Shown piece after piece: positions 9,214 to 16,681 of a stretch of DNA of 64,000 nt (position 1 is the stretch's first letter; the number at the start of each line of letters is the position of its first letter). Origin of the DNA: Chitinophaga jiangningensis (lineage in GTDB: Bacteria > Bacteroidota > Bacteroidia > Chitinophagales > Chitinophagaceae); assembly GCF_900142605.1 (NCBI RefSeq), contig NZ_FRBL01000007.1, positions 372,001 through 436,000 on the forward strand, given 5' to 3'. The notes beneath the pieces were generated by a model, which saw only the letters and a program-made list of their open reading frames with translations, had not been told where the DNA came from and searched no databases. The translations under genes and the position numbers were made by a program.

Positions 9214-9783
9214 CTATTTTATATTTAAAAAATCTTTTACAAGATTTTTCACTTCTTCATAGGCCCTTTCCAATACATCATTAACAACAATTTTATCAAA
9301 TTCATGCGAAAAAGATAGTTCGTAACGGGCTTTAGCCAGGCGTTCATCCAGGGAAGCCTGGGTTTCAGTTCCACGCTCACTGAGGCGCTCACGCAGTGCA
9401 TCAATAGAAGGTGGCTGTATAAAGATCGTCAGTGCCTCCTGGTGATATTTTTCCTTAATAGACAAAGCGCCCTTCACATCAATATCTACCATCGGAATCT
9501 GATCATTACTCCAAATTCGTTCCAGTTCGCTCTTCAGGGTACCGTAATATTTTCCGGCGTACACCATTTCATATTCCGCAAACGCATTTTCATCGATTTT
9601 CTGATGAAACTCATCGGTGGTCATGAAATAATAATCCCTGCCATCTACCTCGTTAGCGCGGGCCTCGCGGGTAGCAGCGGAGATGGAGAACGCCAGCTGC
9701 GGCATTTCTGCCAGTAATTTTTTTACGATAGTGGTTTTACCTGCACCGGAAGGAGCAGTAACGATAATGATCTTTTTTTCCAT
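9214..9783 (-). CDS. gmk: Guanylate kinase
   Basis: Phosphorylates GMP to GDP. 189 residues, normal length. P-loop GAPSGAGKTT at residues 11-20, the GMP-binding segment SAATREARANEVDGRDYYF (about 34-54), and the lid with the R-x-x-x-R pattern around ERLSERGTETQASLDERLAKAR. ATG at 9783. It lies 96 bases downstream of murA on the same strand. Confidence 0.96.
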   Translation of the reverse strand: MEKKIIIVTAPSGAGKTTIVKKLLAEMPQLAFSISAATREARANEVDGRDYYFMTTDEFHQKIDENAFAEYEMVYAGKYYGTLKSELERIWSNDQIPMVDIDVKGALSIKEKYHQEALTIFIQPPSIDALRERLSERGTETQASLDERLAKARYELSFSHEFDKIVVNDVLERAYEEVKNLVKDFLNIK

Positions 9784-9879
9784 ATGAATTTCTCGGGTAC
9801 CCCAAATACAAAACCCAAAAACCAGGATTTAGTTGCTGGTATTTGGGCTCTGTTGGCAGGTATGAACTTGAAGAATTTA

Positions 9880-11187
9880 TTAAATACGTTTGATATCGGC
9901 GCCAAGTTTCCGGAGGCGTTCGTCGATATACTGGTATCCGCGGTCAATCTGATCGATATTCTGAATGGTGGATTTACCTTCTGCGCTGAGTGCAGCTATC
10001 AGCAGGGATACACCGGCTCTGATATCGGGGCTCGACATAGTAATACCACGGAGGTTGTGCTGGCGGCCAAGGCCGATCACTACTGCGCGGTGTGGATCAC
10101 AGAGTACAATCTGTGCGCCCATGTCGATGAGTTTGTCTACAAAGAACAGGCGACTCTCAAACATTTTCTGATGGATCATCACACTGCCTTTTGCCTGTGT
10201 GGCCACCACCAGTACTATACTGAGCAGGTCAGGGGTAAAGCCTGGCCATGGGTGATCAGAAATAGTGAGGATGGAGCCATCCAGGAATGTCTGAATCTCA
10301 TACGTTTCCTGAGAAGGTATGTAGATGTCGTTTCCGCGGATTTCGAGGTTGATCCCCAGCTGGCGGAATTTTTCCGGGATAATGCCCAGGTGTTCCACTC
10401 CGGCGTTTTTGATCGTGATCTCACTCTGGGTCATGGCAGCAAGGCCAATGAAAGAGCCGATTTCAATCATATCCGGCAGCATGGCATGCTCGCAACCTCC
10501 CAGGTACTTCACCCCTTCGATGATCAGCATGTTGGAACCGATACCCTGAATTTTGGCGCCCATGCGTACCAGCATTTTACACAGCTGCTGCAAATAAGGC
10601 TCGCAGGCAGCGTTATAGATGGTGGTAGTACCTTCAGCCATAACGGCTGCCATCACAATGTTGGCAGTACCGGTTACACTCGGTTCATCCAGGAGCATGT
10701 AAGTTCCCTTCAGGCCGGTGGTTTCGAGCCGGAAGAAGTTATCATCCGAATCGTATATAAATTTAGCGCCGAGGCGTTCAAATCCGATGATGTGGGTATC
10801 CAGGCGGCGGCGACCAATTTTATCACCTCCCGGTTTTGGGATAAACGCTTTTCCGAAACGTGCCAGCAATGGACCGGCGATCATAACGGAACCGCGTAAA
10901 CGGCCTGATTTCTTTTTAAATTCGGGGCTCTGCAAATAATCCAGATCGATCGCGTCAGCCTGGAATTCACAGACATCTCTACTCACACGGTTAATCTTTA
11001 CACCCGCCTCACCGAGGAGTTCTATCAGGAGGTTGACATCTACAATGTCGGGGATGTTGGATATGGTTACCTTTTCAGGGGTAAGCATTACTGCACTGAT
11101 GATCTGTAAAGCTTCGTTTTTGGCACCTTGAGGAACAATTTCCCCTTGCAGACGGTTGCCGCCTCTTACTTCAAAAGCACTGCTCAC
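9880..11187 (-). CDS. murA: UDP-N-acetylglucosamine 1-carboxyvinyltransferase with Cys-to-Asp active site
   Basis: First committed step of peptidoglycan synthesis: transfers enolpyruvate from PEP to UDP-GlcNAc. 435 residues with two EPSP-synthase-like halves; the substrate-binding PQGAKNEAL with Lys23 is present. In the flexible loop where E. coli reads GGCTIGARPVD this protein reads GGDKIGRRRLD, so the Cys alkylated by fosfomycin is Asp122. In other bacteria a Cys-to-Asp change keeps activity and gives intrinsic fosfomycin resistance. The start is GTG at 11187, overlapping the last base of the DUF4290 stop codon, which suggests translational coupling. Downstream is gmk. Confidence 0.96.
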   Translation of the reverse strand: MSSAFEVRGGNRLQGEIVPQGAKNEALQIISAVMLTPEKVTISNIPDIVDVNLLIELLGEAGVKINRVSRDVCEFQADAIDLDYLQSPEFKKKSGRLRGSVMIAGPLLARFGKAFIPKPGGDKIGRRRLDTHIIGFERLGAKFIYDSDDNFFRLETTGLKGTYMLLDEPSVTGTANIVMAAVMAEGTTTIYNAACEPYLQQLCKMLVRMGAKIQGIGSNMLIIEGVKYLGGCEHAMLPDMIEIGSFIGLAAMTQSEITIKNAGVEHLGIIPEKFRQLGINLEIRGNDIYIPSQETYEIQTFLDGSILTISDHPWPGFTPDLLSIVLVVATQAKGSVMIHQKMFESRLFFVDKLIDMGAQIVLCDPHRAVVIGLGRQHNLRGITMSSPDIRAGVSLLIAALSAEGKSTIQNIDQIDRGYQYIDERLRKLGADIKRI

Positions 11188-11903
11188 TACTTATTCCGGT
11201 TTTTGTTGAATTTGTTATTATGCTTGTTATTATTTCCTTTGCCTGGAGTGTTACTACCGCCTTTGAACTTCTGATTCTGCTGGAAGTTTTTACGTTTACC
11301 GGTGCTGGTACGGAAGTGATCACCACCCATTGTATTGCCGGAAGGCTGGGTAAATGACGGGGTGCTTGCTACTGCCGGAGCCGCACCTGGATGATATTCC
11401 AACTGGTTGCCGGTAATAGCCAGCAGCTCAGCTTTGATAGCATCATCATGCACGCTCTCCTTATGCCAGTTGCTATAAGCGAGCTTCATGTAGTTGGCCA
11501 CCACCTGGGTGAAACCTTCTTTCTTCTCCGGGTTTTCTTCGACAATTGCTTTGTCGATCACCATTTCCAGGTTTTTACCAAAGTGCCTGTTTCTTGGATA
11601 TTTTTTAGGATATGCCAGTCTTTCAGGTCTTGCCTTTAAAGTTTCTCTGGTAGGAATTGGATATGGAGACTCCACCTGGAGCCCAAAGCCGGATATATTG
11701 AAGATATGATCCCAAAGTTTATGTCTGAAATCCTCCACATTTCTGAGATGCGGATTCAGCGTACCCATCAGCTCTATAACCGCCATTGCATTACGCTGGC
11801 GCTCCATATCGTCCTCTATGGTCAGCAGGTATTCCACCATTTTCTGGATATTCCTACCGTACTCTTTCATTATCAGGTGATTACGCGTGGTATTGTATTC
11901 CAT
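11187..11903 (-). CDS. DUF4290 domain protein
   Basis: Conserved Bacteroidota protein of unknown function, 238 residues. Residues 1-175 are the DUF4290 domain (MEYNTTRNHLIMKEYGRN start, then the PYPIPTRETLKARPERLAYPK segment). The last 60 residues are low-complexity, rich in Gly, Asn and Lys, and probably disordered. The tail's basic, Asn-rich make-up would suit nucleic-acid contact, but that is inference. The gene is first in the murA-gmk-corC run and overlaps murA by one base. ATG at 11903. Confidence 0.9.
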   Translation of the reverse strand: MEYNTTRNHLIMKEYGRNIQKMVEYLLTIEDDMERQRNAMAVIELMGTLNPHLRNVEDFRHKLWDHIFNISGFGLQVESPYPIPTRETLKARPERLAYPKKYPRNRHFGKNLEMVIDKAIVEENPEKKEGFTQVVANYMKLAYSNWHKESVHDDAIKAELLAITGNQLEYHPGAAPAVASTPSFTQPSGNTMGGDHFRTSTGKRKNFQQNQKFKGGSNTPGKGNNNKHNNKFNKNRNK

Positions 11904-12270
11904 TAGTATTATTTAATAAAATTATTTGATGAGGAGACATCTTAATGAGAACAAATGTGATTCTCAAAAGGGAAGAAGTTAATCGGCAACATCATTGCAA
12001 ACATAATAAAAAAATATGAGGAACATTTCACATCCGGGCATTGTTTATAAAAGCATATCCATGTTATCCCCGGAAGGTATTTTAGGCCAATTACCTGAGT
12101 CCCTGGCGGACAGTCACGCGGAGTTCCGTGCATGCCGGCGAGGCAAGCCGGAAGACGTTGCGGTACGATTTCCCCTGAGCGGCAGCCGTTACTTCTTCCG
12201 CCACCGGCATTGTTGATCAGTGATGATCACAGGGCCGGGTAAATTGGTTATTTTTTTCTTAGTTTTAACT
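11904..12270. other. Intergenic region between divergent DUF4290 and hydrolase genes
   Basis: About 367 bases. The left half is AT-rich and should hold the DUF4290 promoter. The right half (12080-12190) is unusually GC-rich for an intergenic region and carries a 66-codon plus-strand frame (12016-12216) without recognisable family features. It could be a gene remnant or a structured leader, but nothing firm is seen. Confidence 0.5.
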
Positions 12271-12981
12271 ATGCAGCATCAAAAGATCCCCATTCTCTTA
12301 TTGCATGGCGCGCTGGGAGCGGCCTCGCAGTTCGACGCGCTTACATCCACGCTGGAGCAGCATTACGACGTACATACCCTCGAATTCAGCGGACATGGTC
12401 AGCAACCGTTTTCGGCGGAAGGCTTCAGCATCCCTGTGTTTGCAGGTGAGGTTTTACGTTACCTGGAAGAAAAAAACATCGACTTCATTCACGTTTTCGG
12501 GTATAGTATGGGCGGCTATGTGGCCCTGTACCTCTGCCGGCACCACCCCGAAAAGATCGGCCATGTCATTACCCTGGCCACCAAGTTCAACTGGAACGAA
12601 GCCACGGCCACCCGCGAGGTAAAGCAGCTGAATCCGGAACTGATCGAAGAAAAAGTACCGGCGTTTGCCAAGGTCCTGGAAACACGGCATGCCGCATCCG
12701 ACTGGAAAGAAGTGGTAAATATGACCGCCCTGCTTATTGCGGAGCTGGGACATACCAATCTCCTGAAGGCCGCCGATCTGGGGCAGATAGCATCTCCCTG
12801 CCTGGTAATGATGGGTGATAAAGATGGCATGGTATCCTTTCAGGAAACCATTGAGGCTTATAAATCGCTCCCGCTGGCACAACTGGCCATATTACCAGAT
12901 ACGGTACACCCGCTGGAAAAAGCAGACGTACCGTTGCTGGCATATCATATAAAGCGTTTTACCACGCAGCAATTCGATTGA
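12271..12981 (+). CDS. Alpha/beta-fold hydrolase
   Basis: 236-residue serine hydrolase of the alpha/beta fold. The frame is open from 12220, but the ATG at 12271 (MQHQKIPILLLHGALG) puts the oxyanion HG motif at the usual distance from the N-terminus. The nucleophile elbow is GYSMGGY (about residue 83). The acid is probably Asp in MGDKDGMV and the base His in DTVHPLEKA near the end. Substrate unknown; the BioH/MenH-like subfamily is typical of this size. The gene is convergent with the dioxygenase gene, the two stops being adjacent (12981/12982). Confidence 0.85.
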   Translation: MQHQKIPILLLHGALGAASQFDALTSTLEQHYDVHTLEFSGHGQQPFSAEGFSIPVFAGEVLRYLEEKNIDFIHVFGYSMGGYVALYLCRHHPEKIGHVITLATKFNWNEATATREVKQLNPELIEEKVPAFAKVLETRHAASDWKEVVNMTALLIAELGHTNLLKAADLGQIASPCLVMMGDKDGMVSFQETIEAYKSLPLAQLAILPDTVHPLEKADVPLLAYHIKRFTTQQFD

Positions 12982-13914
12982 TTATTCGTCGCCCATGGCG
13001 ATTTTACCCCAGTTATTCAGTTCCTCTTCTGTCCACAGTTCAGGGAAGAAAACGATCCTTTTATTTTTCGGAGGCAGAAACTGCTGCCAGTTGGTACCAC
13101 CAGTGGCGGCAATATCTTCCGGCTTTTTATGCAGGTATCTTACAGCAGACTTATAGTGCATCAGCGGCCAGCGCACGTTGATGTTGAGGTCATATTCCCG
13201 CAGGAGTGGTGCTACTTCTTCCTGCTCCTGGGGAGTGAGCTGTTTATAGCGTAATTGAATATTATTTTCCTGGTACCTGTTAGCGGTTTTCAGGAAAGTC
13301 TCCATATACTTCAGTTCAAACTGGCGGAGGGTAAGGGTTTTCTTACCGGTAGCCAGCTCAGTGGCACCGCTTCTCCAGTAAATATTGTCCAGTACATCCT
13401 TTAAAGCTGCACCACGAACCTGCTCCCGCTGTGGCTCATACACCAGGTTGGATAAGGTAGTGGAACAGATTTCAATTAACCGGAACTGACCGCTCTGGAA
13501 TCCACTGGCGGGCAATAATGCCATCCGGAATTTCAGAAATTGCTCCTTATCCATTCCATCCACCATAATCTCAAAGGAGCTGATCAGGCTTTTGAAATAA
13601 TTATTGATGCGCTTCAATTGCACCTTAAACGCCTGGGCGGAGGCCTCCGGCGCCTGGCAGATCTGCTCAATAGCCTGGAGGGTCAGCTTAAAGTACAGCT
13701 CCGTGATCTGGTGATACATAATGAATATGCTTTCATCCGGAAACGGAGTCCGCGGGTGCTGCAGATTCAGCAGCACATCCAGTTGAATATAGTCCCAATA
13801 AGTAAGGTAATCCGCGTACAGAAGCCCGTCCAGGTAGGACGAGAGGTTTTGACCCATCGCGGCATATTTTTCTTCCAGCCGTTGTATTTTTTCGGCGATT
13901 TCTGTTGTAACCAT
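12982..13914 (-). CDS. kynA: Tryptophan 2,3-dioxygenase family heme protein
   Basis: Opens the indole ring of L-tryptophan to N-formylkynurenine. 310 residues. The distal His68 lies in MYHQITELYFKL, the substrate-carboxylate Arg in GFQSGQFRLIE and the heme-ligand His in RWPLMHYKSAVRYL. The substrate loop GTGGS of characterised enzymes appears as ATGGTNW. All key residues are thus conserved, though overall similarity to characterised enzymes is low. ATG at 13914. No kynureninase or formamidase gene is next to it; the Lrp/AsnC gene 58 bases upstream on the same strand could regulate it. Confidence 0.88.
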   Translation of the reverse strand: MVTTEIAEKIQRLEEKYAAMGQNLSSYLDGLLYADYLTYWDYIQLDVLLNLQHPRTPFPDESIFIMYHQITELYFKLTLQAIEQICQAPEASAQAFKVQLKRINNYFKSLISSFEIMVDGMDKEQFLKFRMALLPASGFQSGQFRLIEICSTTLSNLVYEPQREQVRGAALKDVLDNIYWRSGATELATGKKTLTLRQFELKYMETFLKTANRYQENNIQLRYKQLTPQEQEEVAPLLREYDLNINVRWPLMHYKSAVRYLHKKPEDIAATGGTNWQQFLPPKNKRIVFFPELWTEEELNNWGKIAMGDE

Positions 13915-13972
13915 GGCGAAATTTAATAATTAAGAATGAAATGGCAACTACGGCCAGCTCATCCCCATATTA

Positions 13973-14440
13973 TTATTCTACCACGTTGATCGTGCGGTAA
14001 AAGCTTTCTTCGAGAGAAATGAGGGTTTCAGTTCTTTCAATGCCTTTTATTTTCTGTAATTCGTCGTGCAGAATACGGCGTAACTGGGTAATATCTTTAC
14101 AGATGATTTCTGCGAACATGCTATAGCTACCGGTCGTGTAATTAAGGCGCACCATTTCTGGTATCTTTCTTAATTCTTTGGCTACCGTATCGTACATGGA
14201 ACTTTTTTCCAGGTATATTCCAATAAAGGCAATTACATCATAGCCAATCATTTTTAAATCTACATGTAATTTAGTACCTTTAACTATACCCAGTTCTTGT
14301 AGTTTCTTCATTCTCACGTGGATAGTACCCCCGGAAACAAATAACTTCTTTCCCAGGTCTGCATACGAGATCTCAGCATTATTCATCATCTCGCTGATTA
14401 TCTGCAAATCAAGTTTGTCAATATTCAAATTGTGGCTCAT
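13973..14440 (-). CDS. Lrp/AsnC family transcriptional regulator
   Basis: 155 residues. N-terminal winged helix-turn-helix at about 5-60 (DLQIISEMMNNAEISYADLGKKL, then GGTIHVRMKKLQELGIV) and a C-terminal RAM effector-binding domain at about 70-150. Such proteins usually respond to amino acids. It sits directly upstream of the tryptophan dioxygenase gene on the same strand and is divergent from the tRNA-like gene, whose promoter begins 84 bases away. Local regulation of tryptophan breakdown is plausible but is inference. Confidence 0.92.
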   Translation of the reverse strand: MSHNLNIDKLDLQIISEMMNNAEISYADLGKKLFVSGGTIHVRMKKLQELGIVKGTKLHVDLKMIGYDVIAFIGIYLEKSSMYDTVAKELRKIPEMVRLNYTTGSYSMFAEIICKDITQLRRILHDELQKIKGIERTETLISLEESFYRTINVVE

Positions 14441-14523
14441 TTTTACAATTTGTTTTTGAATGTTTTAAAGTTATATGCAAATATTTAAAAAATATCGAAA
14501 ATTCAAAAATTTTTCTTAAAAAA

Positions 14524-14555
14524 TTTGCAAAGAATCACCAACCTCTTTAGATTTG
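14524..14555 (+). promoter_or_regulatory. Promoter of the tRNA-like gene
   Basis: TTTG (14524-14527), 20-base spacer, TAGATTTG (14548-14555): an exact match to the TTTG/TAnnTTTG consensus. Predicted start near 14561, about 56 bases before the tRNA-like body. Confidence 0.8.
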
Positions 14556-14616
14556 CATCATAATCATTACACAAAACGCCGTTGAAAAGCAAAAGCAGTA
14601 TTGATTATACACATAT

Positions 14617-14759
14617 TGTGGGATGATGAAACTGGCAGACATGCCCTCTTGTCTCGGGGGTGGGGATCACAGGATAAACGTAGTATAATTGGGTTGACCA
14701 CTAATCTTACTTGTACTATGGCTAACTGCTCCGTGGAGGTTCGACTCCTCCTCCTACAG
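14617..14759 (+). tRNA. tRNA-like RNA: class II body, anticodon GUC, 74-nt variable region
   Basis: A 143-nt RNA that folds as a tRNA with a giant variable arm. Acceptor stem 14617-14623 / 14752-14758: seven pairs, one G-U. Leu-type D arm ATG / CAT (14626-14642) with loop AAACTGGCAGA, keeping G18G19. Anticodon stem CCCTC / GGGGG around TTGTCTC, anticodon GTC (14651-14653). Perfect T arm GGAGG-TTCGACT-CCTCC (14735-14751). Discriminator G14759, no encoded CCA. The variable region 14661-14734 starts with a GGGG/CTCC stem and contains a 7-pair hairpin (14679-14685 / 14714-14720). Normal class II variable arms are about 13-20 nt. U at position 37 is unusual. Promoter and terminator are both present. 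It could be a divergent functional tRNA, a tRNA-derived regulator or a decaying gene; the intact elbow and stems argue against decay. Confidence 0.75.
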
Positions 14760-14775
14760 CTGAATTGGTTTAAAG

Positions 14776-14805
14776 AGTCCGTGGGTAATGCTCACGGGCT
14801 TTTTT
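14776..14805 (+). terminator. Intrinsic terminator of the tRNA-like gene
   Basis: AGTCCGTGGG (14776-14785) pairs over ten positions, with G-U pairs, with CTCACGGGCT (14791-14800), followed by TTTTT. It begins 17 bases past the tRNA-like body. Confidence 0.85.
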
Positions 14806-14831
14806 GCTTTTGGGAGATTTAAATCCTGAGA

Positions 14832-14904
14832 TTTGAGGATCAGCCGTGCCTTCGGCACGGCTGATCCTCAAAAAGAGAAAGGGCTAAAGGCCCTTTCTCT
14901 TTTT
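14832..14904. repeat. Two back-to-back long hairpins upstream of trmB
   Basis: Hairpin one: 19-pair perfect stem 14832-14850 / 14854-14872 with apical TTC loop. Hairpin two: 14-pair stem 14871-14884 / 14890-14903 with an A-tract on one side and a T-tract on the other, so it could terminate transcription in either direction. The T-tract overlaps the -33 region of the trmB promoter. Confidence 0.85.
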
Positions 14905-14931
14905 GAGACTGAAACCAAAACTGTATTTTTG
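14901..14931 (+). promoter_or_regulatory. trmB promoter, nearly leaderless
   Basis: TTTTG (14901-14905), 18-base spacer, TATTTTTG (14924-14931), only seven bases before the ATG at 14939. Transcription should start at or just before the start codon. Confidence 0.65.
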
Positions 14932-14938
14932 CGCCCAA

Positions 14939-15646
14939 ATGGGACAAAAAAAATTAGAACGCTTCGCAGAAATAGAAACTTTTCCTAATGTATTGATCTA
15001 TCCTGAAGGGATGCAGGGAAAGTGGCACGAATTCTATCACAACAACCATCCGGTAACTTTAGAACTGGCCTGTGGTAAAGGTGATTACACGGTAGGACTG
15101 GCCCGGATGTTCCCCGAAAGGAACTTCCTGGGGGTAGACCTGAAAGGCAACCGCATCTGGAGAGGTGCAAAAACCGCGCTGGATGAGCAACTCCGCAATG
15201 CAGCATTTCTGCGTACCCAAATCGATAAACTGAATAACTATTTTGCCCCCGGCGAAATAGGCGAAATATGGATCACCTTCCCTGATCCGTTCCTGCGTCA
15301 GTCGAAATCAAAAAAACGCCTGACACACCCGCGATTTCTCGCTTTATATCAGCCACTGCTCGCCCCTGGCGCTACCATCAACCTGAAAACCGATTCGGAA
15401 GAACTTTATGAGTTCACCAAAGAAGTGATACAGCAGGCAGGATGTAAGCTGATAGAGAACATCTCCGACGTATATGCGCTGCAACCGGTGCCAGCACTGC
15501 TGCAAATACAAACGCACTATGAAAGGTCGCACCTGGCAGATGGCCGCACCATCCGCTTCCTCAAATTCCAGCTGCCGGATGCGCCGCTGGACTGGCGTAA
15601 TATTAAATTAGCAACTGATGAAGAAATCGCTGATAGAAAAGGTTGA
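14939..15646 (+). CDS. trmB: tRNA (guanine-N7)-methyltransferase
   Basis: Methylates G46 in the variable loop of tRNAs using S-adenosylmethionine. 235 residues from the ATG at 14939; the frame is open upstream to 14903, but that part lies inside the hairpin and promoter. The SAM-binding LELACGKGDYTVGLA (about 40-55), the FLGVDLKGNRIWRG segment and the catalytic WITFPDPFLRQSKSKKRL (about 103-121) are all typical of TrmB. The next small gene overlaps its end by 29 bases. Confidence 0.95.
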   Translation: MGQKKLERFAEIETFPNVLIYPEGMQGKWHEFYHNNHPVTLELACGKGDYTVGLARMFPERNFLGVDLKGNRIWRGAKTALDEQLRNAAFLRTQIDKLNNYFAPGEIGEIWITFPDPFLRQSKSKKRLTHPRFLALYQPLLAPGATINLKTDSEELYEFTKEVIQQAGCKLIENISDVYALQPVPALLQIQTHYERSHLADGRTIRFLKFQLPDAPLDWRNIKLATDEEIADRKG

Positions 15647-15815
15647 TTTCTATTATAACGAGCAGGGCTATATGGTGTTTACAGAAAAATTTCACCTGGA
15701 CCGTGGCCACTGTTGCGGTAACGGCTGTAAACACTGTCCATACAATTACGAGCAGGTGCCGGAACCGAAAAGAACGCTCCTGCTAAATAAAAGAAAAGAT
15801 ATACAGCAGCCATAA
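15618..15815 (+). CDS. DUF5522 small Cys-rich protein
   Basis: 65 residues, conserved beside RNA-modification genes in Bacteroidota as far as can be recalled; function unknown. A compact cysteine motif GHCCGNGCKHCPY (residues 30-42) could bind a metal or an Fe-S cluster. ATG at 15618 lies inside the 3' end of trmB (29-base overlap), so translation is probably coupled. Confidence 0.8.
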   Translation: MKKSLIEKVDFYYNEQGYMVFTEKFHLDRGHCCGNGCKHCPYNYEQVPEPKRTLLLNKRKDIQQP

Positions 15816-15832
15816 GCTGCCCCACGCCGGAA

Positions 15833-15858
15833 GCGGGCTCCCCTCCTGCTTCCGGTAT
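15833..15858. repeat. Hairpin after the DUF5522 gene
   Basis: CCGGAAGC and GCTTCCGG form an 8-pair stem separated by 13 bases, a little after the stop at 15815. No T-tract follows on the plus strand, so a terminator role is unsure. Confidence 0.5.
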
Positions 15859-15921
15859 GAAAAAATCAAAAAATAACACCCCGATTGCAACATTGCATAA
15901 TTTTCCCCATTATCTTTAATT

Positions 15922-16365
15922 ATGACGATACTTAAACTGAAGCTGGATCAGGATCAACTGGTGGAGGACTTTTTTGAGAGTTCCCACTTGATCGGCATTG
16001 CCTCCACTGCCCGTGATTACCAACTCTGCTGGCAGATTAACCGTCACCTGCATACCAATTTCCGGGTCAACAACTCTCTGGAAATCACCCTGACTAAAAA
16101 AAACAGGTCCTACCACTTCCCCGTGCTGGATTTTCATGAGCCTACCAATGCCGTTGTGCATTACTGCTATAACAACCATTGTCAGGCGGAATTCCTGCTG
16201 CCGGAACTCAAACAGATCCATTTTCTCTGGATGATCAAGGGTGACTACTACCAACAGGAGGATGTGAAAAAAATAGTGGAAGAATTAAGACACGTACCGC
16301 AGGTACAATTAGTATCTTTACTGGATATTCGAGAGATCAGGAATAAGATGAACCTCATTTTTTAG
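15922..16365 (+). CDS. IPExxxVDY-type family protein
   Basis: 147-residue Bacteroidota protein of unknown function. The N-terminal part with LIGIASTARDYQLCWQINRHL and the Cys-containing middle (AVVHYCYNNHCQAEFLL) resemble proteins annotated as the IPExxxVDY family. No signal peptide or membrane segment. ATG at 15922. The stop is followed by 67 bases and then the pterin dehydratase gene in the same direction; a shared transcript is possible. Confidence 0.6.
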   Translation: MTILKLKLDQDQLVEDFFESSHLIGIASTARDYQLCWQINRHLHTNFRVNNSLEITLTKKNRSYHFPVLDFHEPTNAVVHYCYNNHCQAEFLLPELKQIHFLWMIKGDYYQQEDVKKIVEELRHVPQVQLVSLLDIREIRNKMNLIF

Positions 16366-16432
16366 ACAGGACATAACCGATAATAATCTTAACCAGTCCA
16401 CGTAGAAAGCCCTACGATAAAAGTTTCCGCAT

Positions 16433-16663
16433 ATGTGGGAAGAAAAAAACAATCAGTTATTCCGGGCCTTTACCTTTAAAGATTTCCGGGAAGCTTTTGC
16501 CTTTATGACCAAAGTAGCATTAACGGCCGAGAAGATGGACCACCACCCCTACTGGACAAACGTGTATAATAAGGTGGAAATCTATTTGTGCACACATGAC
16601 GCAGGTGATATTGTTACTGAAAAGGACAGGCAACTGGCCAATGCCATCGACCAATTATTTTAG
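16433..16663 (+). CDS. Pterin-4a-carbinolamine dehydratase
   Basis: Dehydrates 4a-hydroxytetrahydrobiopterin to recycle the pterin cofactor of aromatic amino-acid hydroxylases. 76 residues, on the short side for the family (about 90-110). The active-site motif EKMDHHPYWTNVYNKVEIYL followed by THDAGDIVTEKD is complete. No phenylalanine hydroxylase gene is in the window. ATG at 16433; the histidine kinase gene starts 18 bases after the stop. Confidence 0.9.
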   Translation: MWEEKNNQLFRAFTFKDFREAFAFMTKVALTAEKMDHHPYWTNVYNKVEIYLCTHDAGDIVTEKDRQLANAIDQLF

Positions 16664-16681
16664 ATAATTTATTCGCTATTT

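Noticed and set aside
9784..10899. 371-codon plus-strand frame
   Set aside because: Antisense shadow of murA, whose motifs are unambiguous.
12016..12216. 66-codon plus-strand frame in a GC-rich spacer
   Set aside because: No family match by eye; could be a remnant, but there is not enough to call a pseudogene.
14617..14759. tRNA with a group I intron
   Set aside because: The extra sequence is in the variable region, not the anticodon loop, and at under 75 nt is far too short for a group I intron.
14601..14822. 73-codon frame over the tRNA-like gene
   Set aside because: The RNA fold, promoter and terminator explain this stretch better; the frame includes the terminator.
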